Positions 58,741-64,000 of a stretch of 64,000 bases of DNA are shown piece by piece; positions within the stretch are counted from its first letter, which is position 1; every line of letters begins with the position of its first letter. The DNA comes from Enoplosus armatus (lineage: Eukaryota > Chordata > Actinopteri > Centrarchiformes > Enoplosidae), in assembly GCF_043641665.1 (NCBI RefSeq), contig NC_092190.1:21069548-21133547 (forward strand), written 5' to 3'. The position numbers and the translations under genes were made by a program. The notes below the pieces were generated by a model. The model was not told the DNA's origin. It did no database searches and saw only the letters and a program-made list of their open reading frames with translations.

Positions 58741-60250
58741 AAAAATGTATATGTCTATGATGTATAAGTACTACTTGTTTATTATTAGTCAAAATGCAAC
58801 TGACCACAGATATGAGTCACTTCATGCGTTAAACCCACAGTTTTTAACTTCCTCTTTATAAATACAGTTAAATTATAGAAATTGAATCATATCATCATTA
58901 TGTTAATATTACCTGAGCAGCTAGTGGATGTTTACTCTCAGGTTAGTAATTGGTGGTTCCTAATATTTTACGCTTCAGAGAAAAGGAAAGTCTACTCGCA
59001 GCTCTTGAACAGTGACGTTCACTTTTCAGATTGTTTCATTGATTCAATTCAACTTGAATTTGAAGGCCTTTAAAGTGGGAAACTAGTATTGCACAATATG
59101 TTCTCCTAAAATTTAAAAGAAAGACTTTTTTATAACATTTAGTTTCTTGAAAAGAATTCATACTGTAGGTATTTTTAACTTACGGGTGTTATTACAGGGT
59201 ACAGAACTACTGAGCAACAAAGCTGGAGGCTAACTACAAAGGTCCTACATAATAATTCCTACAGTACATTTGTATTCTGACTTTGGAACAAACAGGTCCA
59301 GGGAAGAGACCAGTGTCAGGAGCAGACTGCAGGCCTCCAGCCGATATGTTACTGTGTATATATCATTGTACTTCCAGGGGACTTCAGAATCCTGAGGTGG
59401 TTCAGGTTTATGTGGACCCTGTCGTTACACAGAGTGCTGCTGTTAGGAGCCATTGAAAGACTTTATAGAAAGTCATTACACAATATATCAAATATAACAT
59501 TCAAACTGCGCACGTCGCTTCGAAAAAGGTGAACTAACTTTTAACTATTTCAACTTGCATCCAAGACCAAGCAGCTGCACGGAGGGCTGTCCAAGTCTAA
59601 AGCCTCTGTATAACAACTCAGAACCAGAATCAGAAATACTTTATTGATCCCCGGGGGGAAATTACAGAGTTCAAGTTCACGTCACGGCCCGTGTTTCTGG
59701 GCTTGGCCCACCTGGAGATGCTGAACTCTGGCCGCCGCAGGGACCGGGGACGGGACGAGGAAGTGGGCGCGGGACTCTGTCGAGTAAAAGCAGGAAACGT
59801 TTTAAATATTTAATCTTCAGATCCATTTTTATACCTGCAGATTTTCCACACCAACTAAAGAGAGGTAGGCCGTCTGTTGTGTCATGAGGAGACTCCAGAT
59901 GTGGGTCTGCTTGTCGTGTGAGTCCGCTGGTGATCTGACATTTCTGCTTGCATATGCACGAAGACGTGTTTTCATCAGACTTCATCTACTTTGTCACTTA
60001 AAGATCATTTCAAGTTAAAAAAGGTATTTATGCGAGCGGCGGTTAGTCACGATAAAGTGTTGATTATTGTCTTATTCGGTCAGTTACATGGAGGAAACAC
60101 TTTATTAAACAAGGTTAGAATATAAAAACTAGCAGTCATCTCTTGCATGATGTTACATGAGGATTACAGAGGATTTACAGAGGGAACCAACACATCCACA
60201 CTCAGCATGCCATGTCTCTCTCCTACCGCCTTTCTGCTTCCTGTCTCATC
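58741..60250. other. Intergenic region between fam171b and the CARD gene
   Basis: AT-rich, then a GC-rich patch at about 59680-59780 that could hold the promoter or first non-coding exon of the CARD gene. A LINE tail lies at 59618-59665. No coding exon identified. Confidence 0.45.
59618..59665 (-). mobile_element. LINE 3' tail fragment
   Basis: CAGAACCAGAATCAGAAATA then CTTTATTGATCCCCGGGG and GGAAATTAC is the reverse complement of the very common fish LINE 3' end (AATTTCCCC...GATCAATAAAGTATTTCTGATT). The element points to the minus strand and is heavily 5'-truncated. Confidence 0.75.
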
Positions 60251-60257
60251 GCAGATC

Positions 60258-60525
60258 ATGGACACGCTGAAGTCAGAGAAGGACAAACTTTGTTTGTGGC
60301 TTTCCAGTGACCCTCGTTACATCCTGGATCAGTGTGGGGATATTTTATCTAGGAATGAATTCCTAAAGGTAGAAAAGCAAAGCAGCGCGTCGGACCAGAT
60401 GAGAGCGCTTCTGGAAACAATCATTGAAAAGGGAGGAGAGAGCTGCCGGAGCTTCTGTGAGATTCTCAGGGAGAATCAAGCCCGTTACCAGCCACTGCAA
60501 CAGCTTTTCCACCCAAACACTGCAG
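60258..60525 (+). CDS. CARD-gene exon 1: N-terminal CARD-like domain
   Basis: Encodes residues 1-89 plus one base, with donor GTAAAC at 60526. An upstream in-frame ATG at 60147 would add 37 residues with no domain, and that part lies before a good acceptor (60253-60254), so ATG 60258 is preferred. Confidence 0.75.
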
Positions 60526-62768
60526 GTAAACATCTGCCTGTACACAGCTCTTGTCTGTACTGTATATACTGTAAGTGAGCCTCAACTTTTGCAAGTGTCT
60601 CTTTTTTTATAGATTGTAATAAAAGTGTGTGAAGGACAGTGCCACGCAAGTTATGATGACTGCCGTCCATATTCACAGGGTCACCCGCTCCAACAGTGTT
60701 TGCTGACAATACAAGTGTTGTTAATGTCAGAGAAATAACCAACATAAAAGGAAAATCTCTCAACATGAAGATTGAAAGAGTGAGTGATCCAGGAAGTAGT
60801 CCATCCGGTGAGTGTTCAAGTATTTCCTGTAGTATGAAAGCATGAAACGAAAGTTGTAGAATAAATTGCTGTGCGTCAGTAAAGCGCGTAGCTGTTCTTG
60901 TTTCCAAAGTCAACCGTGTTGTGCGACGTTGTTTCGATGTATGTTTCTCTTCCTTGTTCAGGGAATGTCGGACAGGTTCCCCAAGCAAATTACACAGCGC
61001 TTGGCGCCAGTGTAATATGTGCTGATAAAATATCTGGTATCGATATTGATGGTGATATTGATCTCTCAGTGTCTGTGAAATCATCACAAGTACATGCAGG
61101 TAACATTTTGCCCTCTTCTGACTAGTGATCTGTACAATATAAGCATGTGTTTTCTGTCAGTCTCTCATTCATTAATCAAAGCATTTAACCAGAAATCCTG
61201 ACACTGCTTTCCTCAGGAACAGCAGACGAGACACTTCCTTCTTCTCAGGTAAATACACACACAAGAGTGGTAGAAAAAGTTACACAGTAAGATGCACATG
61301 GATAGATTCACCAAGAGTGGGATGCCTTTTTTATGCCTCTGCAGTTTAGGGATATGCTGAACAGTGACACAATGTAAAGACTCAGTAAAGGCAGGTTTGG
61401 ACCCAAAAACCAAGCAGAAAAAGATTCAAGTTTGTCTTGTTTTGTTTTAAACGGCAGGAGTCAGGAAACCAGGCAGGGGAACAAAGACAGGCGCAGTCAA
61501 CCAGGCAGGGATTAGGCAAACCAGCTTGACCGCTTAACACATAAGAGTATCGGACCGGGAACAGGTGGAAATTGGCCGGTATATATACACTGCAGGGCTG
61601 ATGAGGGAATTGGGAACAGGCAGGTGGGGCAGTCAGGTGATGGGGGAGTGGCAGGAACAGGGGTTACTCCAGGTCAGGAGGGAAATGACAGGAGTATGTA
61701 GTACATACTGCACAGTATGTACTACATACTGCACACTGCTTTTCATAGTAGTACGTTGTATGAAACTGTCAATTCCATATATTTTGCAGTACGCTGGCCA
61801 GGCTTAGCTGGTGTCCATTTTAGAGAGCAGAAGTAATAATCATGCGGGTATTATGAATATTGGATCAGTGGTGCCCCCAGCATATGAAAGCCGGAACAAA
61901 CTTTTAAATTAGGCCTTGTAGATCTAATATGAGTGAAGATTCAGTTCACTGGGTTGCTTATTTCTCACCTCAGATTTCTTCAGAAACAGAGTTAATGGCA
62001 AACCACCGCCAGCGCTTTGCATTGTGGGACACAGTATGCGAGGTGGACCGGTCCGATGCATTCCCAATCAGTACGACATGCAGGTGTTTTTCACATACTG
62101 CAGATTTTGCTTTAGTTTTCATACTACATGCTACATTTTGGGCAAATCAATACGTACTGCCAGTATAGTAGGCGGTTTCAAATACAGCCATAGTATTTAG
62201 AAATTGACCTCCTCCATTTCAGATGAATGCTTTGCACTTGATAGCCTGTCTTTAAAGGAATGGATTCAAACTTTGTTGCTCCCGGCCAAGAAACTGTCCC
62301 GCTTAACACTGCAACTTTTTGAAGGGATTAAACAAACAACGTGTTAATTGTGTGCTTTAGAGGTGCAGGTGGGTGGAATTTGTAAAAAAAATACCTATTT
62401 CATACAGAATAACCCCCCAAAACCTCATTCATTTAGGATTGATAAACAAACCCTGCTGTCTTTTACAGGGCCCCGCTGTGACATGGATAACTTCGCACAA
62501 GGTGGAACTCATTGACTGCCTGAGGGGGGATCACTCCTTCATTCTGCAGCATGTGCACGCCAAACACATCGTCACAGACCGACAATACCAGGATATTAAG
62601 CACAGCTCACTGCCAGAAAAGACTGTTACTAACCTGATCGATCAGGTGATTGGTAAAGGTCAAGAGACCTGCTCTCTTTTTCTCGAAGTACTCAAACAGC
62701 CCGATGTTCTCAGGACGTATCCACAGCTCAAACAAATGGAGATAAGCAGTGGTGGAGGCAATGCATAA
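60258..62768 (+). CDS. Putative two-CARD protein with central beta-rich repeats (288 aa, unnamed)
   Basis: Exons: 60258-60525, 60679-60807, 60962-61099, 61217-61248, 62469-62768. All junctions are GT-AG with matching phases (1, 1, 1, 0), and the 867 bases give 288 codons plus stop. Residues about 1-85 (MDTLKSEKDKLCLWL to ARYQPLQQLF) look like a death-fold of CARD type: six amphipathic helices, a WL near the start and an LLETIIEKGGESC segment. Residues about 194-280 (WITSHKVELIDCL to YPQLKQM) are a second CARD (DRQYQDIKHS, KTVTNLIDQVIGKG, CSLFLEVLKQ). Between them two exons each encode one degenerate repeat (SVVNVREITNIKGK; SVICADKISGIDIDGD). CARDs mediate homotypic assembly in inflammasome and cell-death signalling (family knowledge); a role as adaptor or decoy is inferred. 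The ATG has a good context (ATCATGG). The acceptor-like CATCGCAG three bases upstream suggests a preceding 5' exon that was not found. I cannot assign a symbol. Confidence 0.75.
60679..60807 (+). CDS. CARD-gene exon 2: beta-rich repeat 1
   Basis: 129 bases, phase 1 to phase 1. Encodes GSPAPTVFADNTSVVN onward to SDPGSSPS. Alternating hydrophobic and polar residues around SVV, EITNI and LNMKI. Acceptor ATTCACAG, donor GTGAGT. Confidence 0.7.
60962..61099 (+). CDS. CARD-gene exon 3: beta-rich repeat 2
   Basis: 138 bases, phase 1 to phase 1. Encodes GNVGQVPQANYTALGA then SVICADKISGIDIDGD and a Val/Ser-rich strand. Acceptor TTGTTCAG, donor GTAACA. It parallels exon 2 in phase, length and pattern. 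Confidence 0.7.
61217..61248 (+). CDS. CARD-gene exon 4: 32-base micro-exon
   Basis: Encodes GTADETLPSSQ as linker. Acceptor TTTCCTCAG, donor CAG|GTAAAT. The phase 1 to phase 0 change is required to reach the frame of the last exon, which supports its inclusion. Confidence 0.65.
61375..61690. mobile_element. Dispersed repeat in CARD-gene intron 4
   Basis: A-, G- and C-rich sequence with AACCAGGCAGGGGAACAAAG, GCAGTCAACCAGGCAGGG and GGGAACAGGCAGGTGGGGCA resembles a frequent fish repeat (CAGG-rich, with 'ggaacagg' ends). Class uncertain; no coding capacity. Confidence 0.4.
61691..62190. mobile_element. MITE-like repeat in CARD-gene intron 4
   Basis: Two 17-base arms, AGTATGTAGTACATACT (61693-61709) and its exact reverse complement (61714-61730), open the element. 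TGCATTGTGGGACACAGTAT lies inside. CATACTGCAG, CATACTACATGC, TACGTACTGCCAGTATAGTA and GGCGGTTTCAAATACAGCC close it. I recognise the pattern as a common teleost MITE, here 5'-truncated. Confidence 0.6.
62469..62768 (+). CDS. CARD-gene exon 5: C-terminal CARD-like domain
   Basis: 300 bases after TTTTACAG, in phase 0, encoding GPAVTWITSHKVELIDCL to EISSGGGNA then TAA. It carries a complete second CARD-like domain. Confidence 0.75.
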   Translation, partial: GPAVTWITSHKVELIDCLRGDHSFILQHVHAKHIVTDRQYQDIKHSSLPEKTVTNLIDQVIGKGQETCSLFLEVLKQPDVLRTYPQLKQMEISSGGGNA

Positions 62769-64000
62769 CCAATGTAATTGTAATGTCAATGAAAGGCTAA
62801 AGGTTTGTAGGCTAAATGTGGAGAAATTGGCTGTGTTGAATTACATGAATGATATGCTTTCATTTTGTCTGTGTACTTTGTATTGTAACTGCCCATTTTT
62901 CTAAATCTTCTTATTTAGATGCTAGTGGAAAGGATCACAGTTGATTGAGCAGAAGGCCTCATCTATTATCTGAGACATTTGCAAATGTTCATACATTATT
63001 AATTGATTAATGCATGTTATATAGTTCAAAGCATGCTACTGCAAGTAATCTACCGAGCCACTAGAGGTCACAATTGCAACACGATACTTTTAGGCTTTAA
63101 CCAAGCATCTAAGAAACACTTTCACCCCCAACCACATGCACACACTCATCAGAGTTTATGTGTGCTATTACCCAAATGAGTCGATTAGTTTGATATGATA
63201 CTGCCATTAACTCTTATAGCTACGCAGCATCGTACCTTTTTGTGTCTTTCTCCAGTGTATCAGATGTCAGGGAATATTCAATTGAAATGGGAAATAAATT
63301 GGCTTAACCGATAATTGATACCAGATCAGGGTGTGCAGGGGTTTACCCAATCACCCCACACGGTTAATTGTATTCGCAGTGGAACATTCATTGTTGGGTC
63401 ACATCCAACTGCTTCTGCTCCACAGTATGTTGCTACATAGAAATACTGACAGGTGAATATGAATATTTTGACTTGCTTACAGTAACACCCCCGCCTCTCT
63501 GCCCTGGAAAGAGGCCTGGGGCACCTGGCTTTGGACCAAGTAGCTCTGCATGTGTGGAGTAAGAGTGCAGAGGCAAGGTGGCTGGAGGGTCTGTTTGGAA
63601 TGGAAACAGTGTGACGCACTTGGTGGATCATAAAACGGCAGCAGGATTAGCGCTGGCCTATGGGGGACAGTGAATGACAAACACACTCTTACACCTCGTG
63701 AACTGTGCGCTTGCCTCACAGCCATGTCATTTTTCTAGCATTTTTATGGATTTTTTATTCGAAGCAAAAGCACCCAACTGTGAATGATTTGTTTGGGGAA
63801 ACTGTTACAATCACATGACAAAAAGCCTTTTTTGAGTATGCTGATATGTTGCCTGCACCCAGGAGATTTACAGTGAGCCACGTCTGTTTCACCAGACCAA
63901 CAGAACCAGAGATATCGTCTGTTTTGTTCCACATCCTTCTTCCTCGTCAAAACCTGACGCTTACATTACACACAATGCAACTCGACCGCAAACAGTTTAG
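62769..64000. other. Downstream of the CARD gene, no gene seen
   Basis: Probably begins with the 3' UTR of the CARD gene. A TTATTTAG acceptor-like site at about 62913-62920, followed by a short open stretch, could be an alternative last exon but is weak. Nothing else recognisable to the window end. Confidence 0.4.

Noticed and set aside
62913..62955. Extra terminal exon of the CARD gene
   Set aside because: Acceptor-like TTATTTAG is present, but no good donor exists in the preceding exon before its stop codon.

Overview
The window is nuclear DNA from a ray-finned fish, most likely a percomorph teleost. Evidence: short coding exons with GT-AG (and a few GC-AG) introns, vertebrate protein families, many CA/GATA microsatellites, and dispersed repeats of kinds I recognise from teleost genomes (fold-back MITEs with TTAGCTTAGC cores, a tRNA-derived SINE fragment, a LINE tail reading as AATCAGAAATACTTTATTGA). 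No bacterial, viral or organellar gene is seen. All four genes lie on the + strand.

Layout. (1) 1-8.3 kb: the 3' end of a poly(rC)-binding protein gene, best matched to PCBP3. Five coding exons are visible, the fourth carrying the last KH domain and the fifth the C-terminal 12 residues, followed by a long 3' UTR. (2) 8.3-20 kb: intergenic, with MITE/hAT-like pieces and one probable LTR-retroelement remnant at 12.35-12.84 kb. (3) 20-25.5 kb: lrrc3, with a GC-rich non-coding first exon region and a single coding exon for a small leucine-rich-repeat membrane protein. PCBP3 and LRRC3 both lie at human 21q22.3, which supports both names. (4) 25.5-47 kb: about 21 kb without a gene I can support; it holds SINE, MITE and other dispersed repeats. 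(5) 47.6-58.7 kb: fam171b, eight coding exons that join to exactly 667 codons plus stop (type I membrane protein). Two of its seven introns have GC donors, a roughly 0.5 kb GATA/GACA array lies just upstream, and a broken intronless coiled-coil retrocopy sits in intron 5. (6) 60.2-62.8 kb: a small five-exon gene whose exons join to 288 codons. It encodes an N-terminal CARD-like domain, two degenerate beta-rich repeats each in its own phase-1 exon, and a C-terminal CARD-like domain. I cannot name it; it is the best candidate here for an undescribed system (a putative teleost innate-immune adaptor).

The genes do not form a pathway. PCBP3 is an RNA-binding regulator, LRRC3 and FAM171B are membrane proteins, and the CARD gene is probably an innate-immunity or cell-death adaptor. 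Exon borders were derived by hand from reading frame, splice dinucleotides and family similarity; no alignment or transcript data were available.
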